64,000 nt of DNA from Dethiobacter sp. GTDB taxonomy: Bacteria > Bacillota > Dethiobacteria > Dethiobacterales > Dethiobacteraceae. The notes beneath the pieces are model-generated. The model did no database searches, had not been told where the DNA came from, and was given only the letters and a program-made list of their open reading frames with translations. Both the position numbers and the translations under genes were made by a program. Where the stretch lies: NCBI GenBank assembly GCA_018335875.1, contig JAGXRN010000035.1:1-64000 (forward strand), written 5' to 3'. Position 1 is the first letter of the stretch; every line of letters begins with the position of its first letter. Below, one piece after another: positions 8,430 through 16,888 of the stretch.

Positions 8430-8897
8430 TTACCACCATCCCCATATGTTGATCCCGGAAAGAGCCAGCATCTTCCCCGCCAGCATTATCAACCCCGAGG
8501 CAACCACGCCCAGCGAAATAACAAGAAAAGATTCACGCTTGCGAATCCTAAACAGCCTCGCCGCTATACACGCCGTCCAGGCGCCTGTGGTAGGAAAAGG
8601 GACAGCCACAAATAAAAACAGCGCATACTTCCCGTACTTCCTGAAAGCATCCTTCTTTCCCTGCACCTTCCTGACCGCCCTCAGATAAAAACCCTTCACC
8701 GCCCTGTTGCGCGCCAGCGCCTGCTCAAACTTTTCAAGCACCCACAGCCAGGGCACAATAATTGAAATATTACCCAAAATACTAATAAGCAAAGCTTCCC
8801 ACCTGGGGAGCCCCAGAATTATCCCCAGGGGGAAGCCCCCTCTCAGTTCAATCACAGGCAGCATAGAAAAAACAAATACCTTCAAATAGTTCACATT
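8430..8897 (-). CDS. Small multidrug export protein family (COG2426) membrane protein
   Basis: A 155-residue membrane protein of the family annotated as small multidrug export protein (PF06695); that function is weakly supported even in the family. Motifs include PVIELRGGFPLGI near residue 13 and VAVPFPTTGAWTA near residue 97, each next to hydrophobic segments. The GTG at 8897 has GTGAGG six bases upstream; a GTG three codons earlier has no ribosome site. It heads the operon with the nucleotidyltransferase and murJ, and a sigma-H-type promoter lies at 8936-8960. Confidence 0.82.
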   Translation of the reverse strand, partial: NVNYLKVFVFSMLPVIELRGGFPLGIILGLPRWEALLISILGNISIIVPWLWVLEKFEQALARNRAVKGFYLRAVRKVQGKKDAFRKYGKYALFLFVAVPFPTTGAWTACIAARLFRIRKRESFLVISLGVVASGLIMLAGKMLALSGINIWGWW

Positions 8898-8935
8898 GAA
8901 CCTCACTGTAATCTATTTATCAATATTCTTTCAAT

Positions 8936-8960
8936 ATTCTTTTTTTTTCATCAATTTCCT
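8936..8960 (-). promoter_or_regulatory. Sigma-H-type promoter before exporter-nucleotidyltransferase-murJ operon
   Basis: On the minus strand AGGAAATT is followed after 17 bases (counted from AGGA) by GAATAT, matching the B. subtilis sigma-H pattern RnAGGAwWW / RnnGAATWW. The -10 is 38 bases upstream of the chosen start. Confidence 0.5.
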
Positions 8961-8994
8961 GCCGCGTCTCTTAATCTACCATAACCTTACAGTC

Positions 8995-10089
8995 TCATGA
9001 AAGAGAAAGCCATTTCTCAAGCTCAGCCACAATCTCCCTGGCTTTCGGCGGGCACCCGCGCACATACGACTCACATCCCCGCGCACACTCGCCCACGCCA
9101 AAATAGCCTCCTCTTCCTTTAAACCCCTGGCCCACCTGCACCTTTCCCGGCAGGCCTTTTAACTTGCCTTTTTCCTTCAATCTCATCAAGGCATGCATAA
9201 CACCGCCATAACACGGCGAACAGGCCATATCTTCCTCAACATATTTCTTTAAAAAATCAATCTCCCTGCCCCCGGGGAAACTCCCGGCAAACTCCCCGAC
9301 GCTGTTTCGCTCCACCACTCTGCCCTCCAGCACTGAGCTACCCACTCCCAGTTCCTCCGCCATCCTGATATAAGGTACATCATCCACATCATACCCCAAA
9401 AGCGCAGCAGCATAAGAGTCCACCAGCACCGGATCCCTCCCGGCAATCACCCTACCCATCTTCACCGGGTTGCCGCCCTCCTCATGGAGCAGATCGCCAA
9501 AAATCCCGTCCACCACAGTCAACCCGGGTCTCACCGCCATATTCAAACAAGCAATGGGCCTGTGCAGGCCCAGCGCATGAAACCTTCTCTTCTCTTTGTC
9601 GGGAATGCACCCTTTAAGATTCTTGAGTGCACAGCTCAGCTTCGTCTGGCAGTGCGCCTTAAGCACAGGCATATTGATTAAATAATCTACGGCCAAAACA
9701 CTGCTGCAGACCTCAAACTTAAGGCCCCCCGCCTCCACCAAGATACCCTTATCCTTCTTTAAGTCCACCAGAGGCAGATTAAACTCCCTGCTCAAATCCT
9801 CATAGCCACAAACCCTGAAAGCTGCGCGAGTATTGTCGCCGAGCCAGGAGCTCTCCATGATAACCAGAGTGTTAAACCCCCGGCTTTTTAGGTAACGCAC
9901 CACACCGCGTACCAAACCAGGCTCGGTGGTAGCCCCCCACTGTGCAGGCTGCGACACCACTAAATTAGGCTTAATACCAATCAGCGGCCTCTTAAAACCC
10001 TTAAGTTCCTCTGCAACATCCATCTCTTCCAGCAAAGATACCGCCAAAGCCTCGGCCTCCTCGCCGCACATCACATACAGCTTATCCAC
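8995..10089 (-). CDS. DUF362 domain-containing protein (iron-sulfur-like)
   Basis: A 364-residue protein of the DUF362 family. Recognisable family segments are GIKPNLV near residue 38, the DYLINMPVLKAHCQTKLSCALKNLKG region (residues about 134-159) and VVDGIFG near 193. Family members often bind iron-sulfur clusters or act on corrinoid proteins. Here the C-terminus has cysteines at CSPCYGG and C..GCESYVRGCPPKAREI, which could ligate a cluster, but this is not a canonical 2[4Fe-4S] ferredoxin domain. The GTG start directly follows the DUF3048 stop codon, so the two are co-translated. Function is unknown. Confidence 0.8.
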   Translation of the reverse strand: MDKLYVMCGEEAEALAVSLLEEMDVAEELKGFKRPLIGIKPNLVVSQPAQWGATTEPGLVRGVVRYLKSRGFNTLVIMESSWLGDNTRAAFRVCGYEDLSREFNLPLVDLKKDKGILVEAGGLKFEVCSSVLAVDYLINMPVLKAHCQTKLSCALKNLKGCIPDKEKRRFHALGLHRPIACLNMAVRPGLTVVDGIFGDLLHEEGGNPVKMGRVIAGRDPVLVDSYAAALLGYDVDDVPYIRMAEELGVGSSVLEGRVVERNSVGEFAGSFPGGREIDFLKKYVEEDMACSPCYGGVMHALMRLKEKGKLKGLPGKVQVGQGFKGRGGYFGVGECARGCESYVRGCPPKAREIVAELEKWLSLS

Positions 10090-11031
10090 TCAGCGCACCA
10101 CCTGGATCCACGTATTGCCAAAGCTCATATCAACCTTGTCACCGTCCATGTAATAGTAAGAGGTGATACCGTCTTTCTTCTCCCAGCTTATCTCATACTT
10201 CCTGCCAAGCTCATATAACAATCCTTCCCCTTTACCCTCCAGGTCAATATCCACCAGCGCCCCAGGTAGATTGGTATGCTTGTTTTTTCTCACAATAACC
10301 CTTCTTGCATTGTACTGCAGGCCGCTTTCCCTGTCAGAGTGTACTTTGCCGTTGATAAACCTCAGATATACCTCTTTTTCCTCATCGTAAGTATAAGACA
10401 CCTTGTTGGTGCTGTAGTAGACAAGCTCAAACTCCCTGCCTTCCTCAAAAACAGCGGGCAGCACAGCCGGCTCCACAATCTGCTCACGCACCTCCGACTC
10501 ACCACTGGCCTTGTACATCCTCTCAATATCCGTATACAGGTTATGAGGCGCTTTGCGCGAGGTATCCCGCCACATATAAGCCGGAGCATCTCCAACCTGC
10601 CTGATTTTCAAACCGCGAATCATATCCCTCGTTCTATCCGACATGCCGCTGTGTGCAATCACACCCCCGTGCTCCACAGACTGTACAGCCAGATAAGGCC
10701 TCAAACTCCGTACAGGCCCAATCACAAGGCCCTCAAGCAGTGTATCATAAACAGCCAAAAACCTCGTCACTCCGCCCTCGGCCAAAAACTCATAAACAAT
10801 CCTTGCCTCCTGCAGCCCCGACTGCGGCCTTGCCTCATCGTGGTTGTTTACCACCACAGTCACAGGATTCACACTTTTTAAAACCACAGGCAGATCCTCT
10901 TCTTCCTCCGGTTCCTCCACAATCTCCTCTATCTCCGGCTCCTCAACCACAGGTAGCGGTTCAGCCTGCTTGGAGCAACCCGTCACCATGATAACAATCA
11001 ACAATAAAAACAAAACAAGCCTTTTTTGCAT
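10090..11031 (-). CDS. DUF3048 (YerB-like) lipoprotein
   Basis: A 313-residue exported lipoprotein. The signal peptide ends in a VTGC lipobox (Cys19). An acidic linker rich in Glu and Pro follows (about 20-50). The DUF3048 domains then follow, recognisable by NNHDEARPQSGL, VRSLRPY, IAHSGMSD and YTDIERMY. The family is called YerB after B. subtilis and has no established activity; SpoIIE/germination links are not shown here. The ATG at 11031 has a GGGGGG ribosome site; a longer frame lacks one. The gene is first in an operon with the DUF362 gene and has a sigma-H-like promoter at 11105-11129. Confidence 0.85.
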   Translation of the reverse strand: MQKRLVLFLLLIVIMVTGCSKQAEPLPVVEEPEIEEIVEEPEEEEDLPVVLKSVNPVTVVVNNHDEARPQSGLQEARIVYEFLAEGGVTRFLAVYDTLLEGLVIGPVRSLRPYLAVQSVEHGGVIAHSGMSDRTRDMIRGLKIRQVGDAPAYMWRDTSRKAPHNLYTDIERMYKASGESEVREQIVEPAVLPAVFEEGREFELVYYSTNKVSYTYDEEKEVYLRFINGKVHSDRESGLQYNARRVIVRKNKHTNLPGALVDIDLEGKGEGLLYELGRKYEISWEKKDGITSYYYMDGDKVDMSFGNTWIQVVR

Positions 11032-11104
11032 ATGTATATTCCCCCCGCAAAGATTCAACAGCCAGTCCATAACCATCATATTCCCAAGCCCAAACAAATA
11101 TTAT

Positions 11105-11129
11105 CTTCGACAGCTTCTTAATATATCCT
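11105..11129 (-). promoter_or_regulatory. Sigma-H-like promoter (GAAG variant) before DUF3048 gene
   Basis: On the minus strand AGGATAT, 17 bases from AGGA, then GAAG in the context CTGTCGAAGATAAT. The TGTCGAA context matches the better copies at 23802, 23863, 26582 and 57828, but the last -10 base deviates. It lies 73 bases before the start. Confidence 0.4.
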
Positions 11130-11216
11130 GCCCTTTTCTTAATTTGTACCGGCCCAATAACAGGCCCCTGCGATTAAATCGCAAGGGCTTTAATTGAGGA
11201 GGGGACGCTGATAAAC

Positions 11217-11684
11217 CTAATTTAAAAGCCAGCGCCCTTCCTCAAGGATTAGTTCAACATAAATTTCTTCAATCTGGTATAACCCAACCACAAACTTTAA
11301 CAAAATACGCTCATCTTCCCACTCTACTATATTATATTCAACAATCAGCTCAGTGTACTGCAGTGGAAAAATACTTGCTATCTCATAGCCCCACTCCCAA
11401 AGGTACAGATTATAAAAGTCCTCAAAGCTGTTATCCAGGATATCATCTGCCCAGCGCTCACTAAGCATTGCCCGTACATCCTCCCACGCAGGCTTCTCAT
11501 CCCCTTCCACCTCAAGCAAAAAAGCCCCTCCAAAAATTTCAGAAGCCAAGGCATGAGCCTCTCCGGCCACCACAACCGCCTGCTCCACAGTAATATGCAA
11601 AGTATCCCGCTCAGGCGCAACCCTGCAGCCCGCCAAAAACAATAAACATATTACAATTAATATTCTTTTGTACACACCAATCAT
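11217..11684 (-). CDS. Hypothetical lipoprotein
   Basis: A 155-residue protein with a signal peptide and LAGC lipobox (Cys20), so it should be anchored on the outer face of the membrane. The mature part is acidic with many Trp and Tyr (WEDVRAML, FYNLYLWEWGYE) and ends in alternating beta-type segments (LIVEYNIVEW, YVELILEEGRW). I do not recognise the family; the fold could be NTF2- or cystatin-like. The start may alternatively be the GTG three codons in, which is better spaced from GGAG. It stands alone, with terminator-like hairpins on its upstream side (11744-11782). Confidence 0.6.
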   Translation of the reverse strand: MIGVYKRILIVICLLFLAGCRVAPERDTLHITVEQAVVVAGEAHALASEIFGGAFLLEVEGDEKPAWEDVRAMLSERWADDILDNSFEDFYNLYLWEWGYEIASIFPLQYTELIVEYNIVEWEDERILLKFVVGLYQIEEIYVELILEEGRWLLN

Positions 11685-11743
11685 CTCCGCTTATATTATA
11701 TGGCATATTATTCCATAATACTCCCCCTTTAATACCTAACAAG

Positions 11744-11782
11744 AAAAGCGCGCTTATTCGGTTCCCTTAACGCGCGCTTTTG
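11744..11782. terminator. Hairpin with AAAAGCGCGC arms
   Basis: AAAAGCGCGC and GCGCGCTTTT pair around a roughly 19-base loop. The A and T ends make it a candidate bidirectional terminator between the lipoprotein and the DUF1540 gene. Confidence 0.5.
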
Positions 11783-11835
11783 CCGGTTTCCGCTGCAGCT
11801 TTGCTGACTGCAAAGCGGTATAATGCTACCGGTAC

Positions 11836-11864
11836 AAAAAAAAACGCGGGCGCAAACCCGCGTT
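11836..11864 (-). terminator. Intrinsic terminator at DUF1540 gene end
   Basis: On the minus strand AACGCGGG, loop, CCCGCGTT is followed by a run of T. The stem begins at the stop codon of the DUF1540 gene. Confidence 0.75.
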
Positions 11865-12043
11865 CACTCTTCAGGTATTTCTTCCCGGCTTTCCACCGGA
11901 GTAAAAGTATCACAGCAAGTCTCCATTGAATCGCTTGCCAGCATTGAAGTATCGTCACAGTTTATCTCAATAGCTTCGGCAGTACACTCCAAATGAGAGT
12001 AGTACTTGCAGTTTGCCACTGAGCATTTAACGCTGACTTCCAT
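11864..12043 (-). CDS. DUF1540 domain-containing small cysteine-rich protein
   Basis: A 59-residue protein. The DUF1540 pattern is clear: CSVANCKYY at residues 7-15, C20 with A22 and I25, then ASDSMETCCDTF at about 36-47. The four or five cysteines probably bind a metal. The family is common in spore-forming Firmicutes and of unknown function. The ATG is preceded by GGGGGGAGGTGACAAA, an excellent ribosome site. A terminator overlaps the stop codon. It may be co-transcribed with the small membrane frame upstream. Confidence 0.8.
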   Translation of the reverse strand: MEVSVKCSVANCKYYSHLECTAEAIEINCDDTSMLASDSMETCCDTFTPVESREEIPEE

Positions 12044-12177
12044 TTTGTCACCTCCCCCCAGGCCGCCTCCGTTGGCTCACTAAGAGGCAGACGCGGAACC
12101 GCAGCGCGAAAAAACCAAAGCAGCAGAAAAAAAACAAGTAGGAAGACAAGTATGTAAATCCAGTTAAACTTGCGCAA
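11962..12177 (-). CDS. Possible small membrane protein overlapping the DUF1540 gene
   Basis: A TTG at 12177 lies nine bases after AGGAGG and opens a 71-residue frame whose first part is basic then strongly hydrophobic (FNWIYILVFLLVFFLLLWFF), a convincing single transmembrane segment. The frame runs 82 bases into the DUF1540 gene in another phase, and that overlapping tail looks non-coding. Either the gene is real with an overlapping end, or a shorter ancestral frame has lost its stop. Confidence 0.3.
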   Translation of the reverse strand: MRKFNWIYILVFLLVFFLLLWFFRAAVPRLPLSEPTEAAWGEVTKWKSALNAQWQTASTTLIWSVLPKLLR

Positions 12178-12260
12178 TGTAAAAAACCTCCTGCGGATAA
12201 CTTTCCCCGCCGAGGTTCCTTTAATTCGCCTCGGTGTCTTTAGAATATGCTCGCTGGCTT

Positions 12261-13790
12261 TTACCCTGCACACTTTACAGTTGTACAGTTTCTACCCTGC
12301 TTTTTTGACTCATACAGCCCCTCATCAGCCCAGCGCAGTATTTCCCCAATACTTTCAGCTTCATTGAAATAGCATGCAGCGCCAATGCTGATAGTCATCC
12401 TCATCTCCTTTTGTGCATATACCACTTTTGCCTCTGCCACCGCCCTCCGAAACTGTTCCGCCGCCACATGCGCATCGTCAATAGCGGTGTTTGTCAGAAC
12501 AATGGCAAACTCCTCTCCACCAAGACGGCCAAAGATATCGATTTGCCTGAAATTAGTATTGATCAGCCTGCCAACCTCCCGGATAACAGCATCTCCGGCG
12601 GCATGCCCATGAGTATCGTTAACCACTTTAAAGTTGTCCAGGTCCATCATTAAAACAGAAAATCCATGCCCGTACCTCTTAGAACGTTCAAACTCTTTCT
12701 GCGCCAGCTGCATAAAATGCTCCCTGTTATTCAGGCTGCTCAATGCGTCGGTCGTTGCCAGAATTTTAAGCCTTTCCTGCATCATTTTCCTTTCGGTAAT
12801 ATCCCGTATGGATTTCAGGCTGCCGATATTCCTGTCATAAGTGTCAAGTATGACAGCCGAGCTGACCTCAAAAGTCCGTTTCTGCCCTCCCTGGAACTCT
12901 TCCGGCGTTTCCCTTTTAAATATCTCCAACATTTCATGTTCCGCACCCAGGATACTCTCCAGATTACCGTTTTGCAGTGTAATGTCCAGAGAAGAAAAGA
13001 AATCCCCCGCCGCCTTATTATAATCCATGACTCTAAACTCTTTATCCAGCAGAACCATTGCATCGGAACTGTTCTCGAACATAGTCTCCCGGGCCAGGGT
13101 CTTTATCTCCAGGAAATCAAACTTAACAATGGCAAAAAGAATCAAAAATAAAGAAACAGGCATCATCAAAGCTGCATAGTCAAGGCCCAATCCCAGAAAA
13201 TTCACCAGAGTCAGCATCAAACCGATATAGGGTAAACCAGAAGCAACAAGCAGTACCCTAAACCGGGTCTGATCCCACCTGCTGCTGTTTCTGTATTCCC
13301 TGTAAAGAACAAAATTGATGATAATCAGTGCAATCAAAATATAAATACCGTGAACATAGTACCAGGGGCCTTTCTGCAAATACAGCAACGGCATTACAGC
13401 ATTCTGCTGCAACTCCAATGAAGTGTAGTACAGATAATGCAAGGAGTTTGTGAGCCGAATGAAAAACGTCAAAACAGGAATCAAAAGCAACCAAACCAAT
13501 GTCCGCTCCCTCAGAATAAGCATCTTCTTTGTATACAACAACGCCACCAGCAGCCACAACCCCGGAATAAACGGCAGGCCAAAGTACTGCACCAGATTCC
13601 AAAAAACCATCTGTTCAAAAGTCGTACTGTTAAGCTCCAGCACATAACCAAACAAATAGAGACTGACACAAATACTAAAAACAGAAAAAACCTTAATATA
13701 GTAAGATTTCCCCTTAGAGAGCACATATGTTGCCAAATAAGAAGTCAAAAGCACCGCCAGAAAAAGGTAAAGGCTGATAAAATTTCTCAT
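12261..13790 (-). CDS. Membrane diguanylate cyclase (7TM sensor, PAS, GGDEF)
   Basis: A 509-residue protein that would make cyclic di-GMP in response to a membrane signal. Residues about 1-220 hold seven hydrophobic segments resembling the N-terminal 7TM region of some histidine kinases (PF16927). A PAS domain follows (about 230-335, FENSSDAMVLLDKEF), then GGDEF. The active-site motif is GGEEF at 424-428, a functional variant, and an inhibitory I-site RQID lies at 415-418, exactly five residues before it. No EAL domain is present. It has its own sigma-A promoter at 13836-13864. No cyclic di-GMP receptor or riboswitch was identified in the window. Confidence 0.92.
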   Translation of the reverse strand: MRNFISLYLFLAVLLTSYLATYVLSKGKSYYIKVFSVFSICVSLYLFGYVLELNSTTFEQMVFWNLVQYFGLPFIPGLWLLVALLYTKKMLILRERTLVWLLLIPVLTFFIRLTNSLHYLYYTSLELQQNAVMPLLYLQKGPWYYVHGIYILIALIIINFVLYREYRNSSRWDQTRFRVLLVASGLPYIGLMLTLVNFLGLGLDYAALMMPVSLFLILFAIVKFDFLEIKTLARETMFENSSDAMVLLDKEFRVMDYNKAAGDFFSSLDITLQNGNLESILGAEHEMLEIFKRETPEEFQGGQKRTFEVSSAVILDTYDRNIGSLKSIRDITERKMMQERLKILATTDALSSLNNREHFMQLAQKEFERSKRYGHGFSVLMMDLDNFKVVNDTHGHAAGDAVIREVGRLINTNFRQIDIFGRLGGEEFAIVLTNTAIDDAHVAAEQFRRAVAEAKVVYAQKEMRMTISIGAACYFNEAESIGEILRWADEGLYESKKQGRNCTTVKCAG

Positions 13791-13835
13791 GCTGCTCTCC
13801 TCAATTTCACAAACTTCGCCGACTTATTTAGTGAA

Positions 13836-13864
13836 ATTATACTAAATACCGACAAAGCTGTCCA
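13836..13864 (-). promoter_or_regulatory. Sigma-A promoter of the diguanylate cyclase gene
   Basis: On the minus strand TGGACA, 17 bases, TATAAT. Confidence 0.6.
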
Positions 13865-13923
13865 TAAGTAAATCTCATCTACGCGGCCGTATGCTGCACA
13901 CAACAAGTACACAGTAACAGTGA

Positions 13924-14361
13924 TTATAAGCGGTTCTCGTTTTCCTTTTCAATGAATTCCACTACTGCAGCGCTAAACAAGGCAAAATCTCCAAGCCTAG
14001 TTAAAATAATATTATAAATCTCTTCAGGAGTAACGTTAGCGTAACCGTGTACAAGCCTATTGCGGTATCCAGCCATTCCAATAATGGTTTTGCTAAATTC
14101 AGAGCTAATCACATTGTGCTTTCCAAGAATCTCGATAACTTCCTTATAGTTTTCCGGCGCCCCGAAACCCTTTTTTGCCGCAATATGGCGTCCGATATCA
14201 AAAAGCGCCTCAAGCGTTCTTCTCAGATGGTGTTCAGCCACTGCAAAATTGTCTGGTTCTGCCAGAAATTCTTCTTTACTCATTACCTTCATTTTGGACA
14301 ATCTGTTTGCTGATCCTCTGATTTGATTAAGCCTTTCATCCAAAAGCTTCAGGTTAAGCAT
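13924..14361 (-). CDS. HepT-type RNase toxin (DUF86)
   Basis: A 145-residue helical HEPN protein. The catalytic RX4HXY motif is RNRLVHGY at residues 100-107 (Arg100, His105, Tyr107), so the ribonuclease should be active unless modified. In the characterised HepT/MntA systems, MntA AMPylates this tyrosine to neutralise the toxin. The ATG at 14361 follows AAGGAAGGTG and overlaps the mntA stop region by eight bases, giving the usual antitoxin-first operon. Confidence 0.87.
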   Translation of the reverse strand: MLNLKLLDERLNQIRGSANRLSKMKVMSKEEFLAEPDNFAVAEHHLRRTLEALFDIGRHIAAKKGFGAPENYKEVIEILGKHNVISSEFSKTIIGMAGYRNRLVHGYANVTPEEIYNIILTRLGDFALFSAAVVEFIEKENENRL

Positions 14362-14782
14362 AAAAGTCACCTTCCTTTATGGCATCCCTTACTTCTTTTC
14401 GGTATGTGTCCAAAAACGGCTTAAAATCTAAATAATCTCTGATGGCCACATCCTCAAAATCAGTTCGAAGATCGTCATCATTTGCGTAAACAACAACTCC
14501 CTGTTTAATAACTATAAACTTCATTTCGATAGATGCAGAATTTAAAATCATCGTATCAACATCCGTATTTAAAACCCTGGATGCTTCGTTGGCGATATCC
14601 ATTTCCAAAAGAACGGCTTCCTCAAAAGAAGGGGTTTCCGTAAATAAAAGGCCAAAATCATAATCGCTCTTTTGCGTTGCAGTACCATCGGCACGTGAAC
14701 CAAACAGATAAACCGCAACCAAGTCATACTTTGCAAAGATTCCACCCAGCTTCTCCCGAGCAGACAGCACTTTTTCTACCAT
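14354..14782 (-). CDS. MntA-type nucleotidyltransferase antitoxin
   Basis: A 142-residue minimal nucleotidyltransferase. The GSX10DXD motif is complete: Gly28-Ser29, then Asp40 and Asp42 in SDYDFG. A further aspartate in NTDVD is a candidate third metal ligand. The ATG at 14782 is preferred over an in-frame TTG nine bases upstream because it has AAGAAAGGG at a suitable distance. It is the upstream partner of the HepT toxin. Confidence 0.85.
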   Translation of the reverse strand: MVEKVLSAREKLGGIFAKYDLVAVYLFGSRADGTATQKSDYDFGLLFTETPSFEEAVLLEMDIANEASRVLNTDVDTMILNSASIEMKFIVIKQGVVVYANDDDLRTDFEDVAIRDYLDFKPFLDTYRKEVRDAIKEGDFYA

Positions 14783-14946
14783 TACAAACAACCCTTTCTT
14801 CCGTACTTAACAACCCTATTATATACCAGTAAATGGATAACAGGCAACCACCGCTGCATTAGAGATATTTCAGCCAGTAACAAAATAAAGTAAAGGGTAA
14901 AATGGGATAATTTCCTTAGAAAACTGTTAAGACCGTCCACAGCTAT

Positions 14947-15390
14947 TTAGGCCGGGAGCCATTCGATATGGACTCTTCCGTCCACCTGCAGCCTTTCAAA
15001 CTCGCGGTCGCCCGTCAGTAGGGCGGCTTTATTTTTTTCCGCCAATGCAGCTGCAAATGCATCCGCGTACGATAGCGGGTAAGCGGCTTTGATTTCAGCG
15101 GCGGCCAGGATATCGTTTTCGGAAGGTATAATTAAAGCAACCGGCCAGTGCTTTATCGCTTCTAACACCCGGATGGCCCTGTCAGCGCCCTCCCTTCGGA
15201 TAACAATATAATACACCTCGCCAAGGTTGATCCAGGACAGGTAGAGAGCATATCGCTTGTTTTGCGCCTCGGTTAAAATATGCTCTATTTTGTCTGCTCC
15301 GTCTTCATCACGCAGGTAACACAGGATGGCGAACGTATCTAACACATACGATCTAACCGGATTCCCGACCACGACATTATTTCTTTTCAC
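14947..15390 (-). CDS. PIN-domain toxin (VapC family)
   Basis: A 147-residue PIN ribonuclease. The acidic metal ligands are visible: Asp18 in VLDTFA, Glu58 in NLGEVYY, Asp110 in SYADAF and Asp128 in TGDREF. The expected target is tRNA or rRNA, but family members differ. The start is a GTG at 15390 inside the antitoxin gene, a 14-base overlap typical of vapBC operons. The extra N-terminal dozen residues before the first strand are slightly long for the family. Confidence 0.85.
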   Translation of the reverse strand: MKRNNVVVGNPVRSYVLDTFAILCYLRDEDGADKIEHILTEAQNKRYALYLSWINLGEVYYIVIRREGADRAIRVLEAIKHWPVALIIPSENDILAAAEIKAAYPLSYADAFAAALAEKNKAALLTGDREFERLQVDGRVHIEWLPA

Positions 15391-15616
15391 GGCTCAACTC
15401 TTCCATACGGTTCTCCCGGACAATATCTGCGAGTGAACCATTTTTTTTCAGCATTCCCCTTGCTTCAGCCACCGGGTCCTCCGGCAGCACGGAAAGCAGC
15501 AGCTGCCCCTCTTTTTCGGAAAATATGATTTTTGCGTTCGGTGCTATTTTTAGCTTATCCCGGTAGTACTTGGGGATTACGATCTGACCACGCGAGGAGA
15601 TTCTGGTAGTATACAT
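15377..15616 (-). CDS. AbrB/MazE-type antitoxin (VapB)
   Basis: A 79-residue DNA-binding antitoxin. The swapped-hairpin AbrB motif reads TRISSRGQIVIPKYYRDKL at residues 4-22. The C-terminal half (SLADIVRENRMEELSR) would bind the VapC toxin. The ATG at 15616 follows GGAGG with an eight-base gap. A TATAAT on the minus strand upstream (about 15640) is a likely -10. Confidence 0.85.
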   Translation of the reverse strand: MYTTRISSRGQIVIPKYYRDKLKIAPNAKIIFSEKEGQLLLSVLPEDPVAEARGMLKKNGSLADIVRENRMEELSREKK

Positions 15617-15828
15617 ACACTTAACCTCCATTTCATACTTTTATCTATATTATATGATAAATCAATGAATATACATACTAATATTTTTTAGCACATTGAT
15701 AATAAGGAATCTATCTTAAGTGGATGAAATGACAAGAGCCAGACCTGATTAGCCAAGTCCGGCACTGATGTCTTTAAATAACCATTCCTTAACCATTAAA
15801 AAGTTATAACGGCCAGTTTGTGACTCTG

Positions 15829-16764
15829 TTAGAAAAGCCTGATGTTTCTCATCATGAGCAGGGCGCTCACGCTGAAAAAGAGAGAAATGCAGTAGATGAC
15901 AAGAACAGCCTGGCGGTGGGAAAGGCCTCGCCTGAGCAGGCGGTGGTGGATGTGCAGCTTGTCCGCCTGGAAGATGGGCTTGCAATTGCGGTAGCGGCGG
16001 AAGATGGCATAGCAGGTGTCAAAGATGGGGACGCCAAGGATGATGATGGGCACGATGAAGGCGATAAGGGTGACACCTTTGAGCAGGCCAAAGACAGCGA
16101 GCACCGAGACCATATAGCCCAGGAACATACTGCCTGAGTCACCGAGAAAGATTTTGGCCGGGTGGAAGTTATAGCGAAGAAAGCCGAGGATGGAGCCGGC
16201 TAAGGCGATGGAAAGCAGTGAAACTGTGGGCTGCCTCATCTGGAAGGCGATGATTGAAAAGGTAAGAAGGGCGATGGTGGAGACCCCGGATGCCAGCCCG
16301 TCTAAGCCGTCGATAAGGTTGACAGCGTTTGTTACCGAGACAATCCACATAATGGTGAAGGGGATGCTGAGGATACCAAGCTGAAAATAGCCGTCAAAGG
16401 GGTTATTAATAAACTCCACGCGGATGCCAAAGTAGATGACAATGCAGGCGGCAAGGGCCTGTCCCACAAGCTTAAGCTTTGGTGATAGCCCGCGTATATC
16501 GTCGGCAATGCCAATGATGAGGATAACTGTACCACCGAGAAGCAGGCCGGTGACTTTGGGGCCTTTATCAAGGAGCAGGGCAGCAGACACCAGAAAACCC
16601 GCATAGACGGCGAGGCCGCCCAAACGGGGCATCATATGGTCGTGAATTTTTCGCTTGTTTGGTTTGTCCAGTGCGCCTATTCTGAAAGCCAGGGAAGCAA
16701 CCCAGGGCGTAATAAGCAGGCTGACCAAAAAGGCAATGCCAAACAGGAGCAGGTACTGCTGCAT
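15829..16764 (-). CDS. Undecaprenyl-phosphate GlcNAc-1-phosphate transferase (TagO/WecA family)
   Basis: A 311-residue integral membrane enzyme that would transfer GlcNAc-1-phosphate from UDP-GlcNAc to undecaprenyl phosphate, the first lipid-linked step of teichoic-acid-like or other surface glycopolymers. About ten membrane segments are seen. The catalytic loops are complete: IADD at 86-89, NLIDGLDGLASG at 149-160, FLGDSGS at 206-212 and a C-terminal HIHHRL. The ATG follows GGGGGAGGAG. It is next to an LCP transferase and the wecC-wecG cluster, supporting a role in that polymer. MraY is excluded by the HIHH loop and by length. Confidence 0.92.
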   Translation of the reverse strand: MQQYLLLFGIAFLVSLLITPWVASLAFRIGALDKPNKRKIHDHMMPRLGGLAVYAGFLVSAALLLDKGPKVTGLLLGGTVILIIGIADDIRGLSPKLKLVGQALAACIVIYFGIRVEFINNPFDGYFQLGILSIPFTIMWIVSVTNAVNLIDGLDGLASGVSTIALLTFSIIAFQMRQPTVSLLSIALAGSILGFLRYNFHPAKIFLGDSGSMFLGYMVSVLAVFGLLKGVTLIAFIVPIIILGVPIFDTCYAIFRRYRNCKPIFQADKLHIHHRLLRRGLSHRQAVLVIYCISLFFSVSALLMMRNIRLF

Positions 16765-16888
16765 AGATTCTCCTCCCCCGGTTTAAAGCTATCTTTAATG
16801 ACGCTTAGAGTGAAAAAAGGTTCCTATCGTTCTAATATATTTTTATCACAAGTTTGTTCTTATGGCAACTTACTTTAATTCCTGCTAG

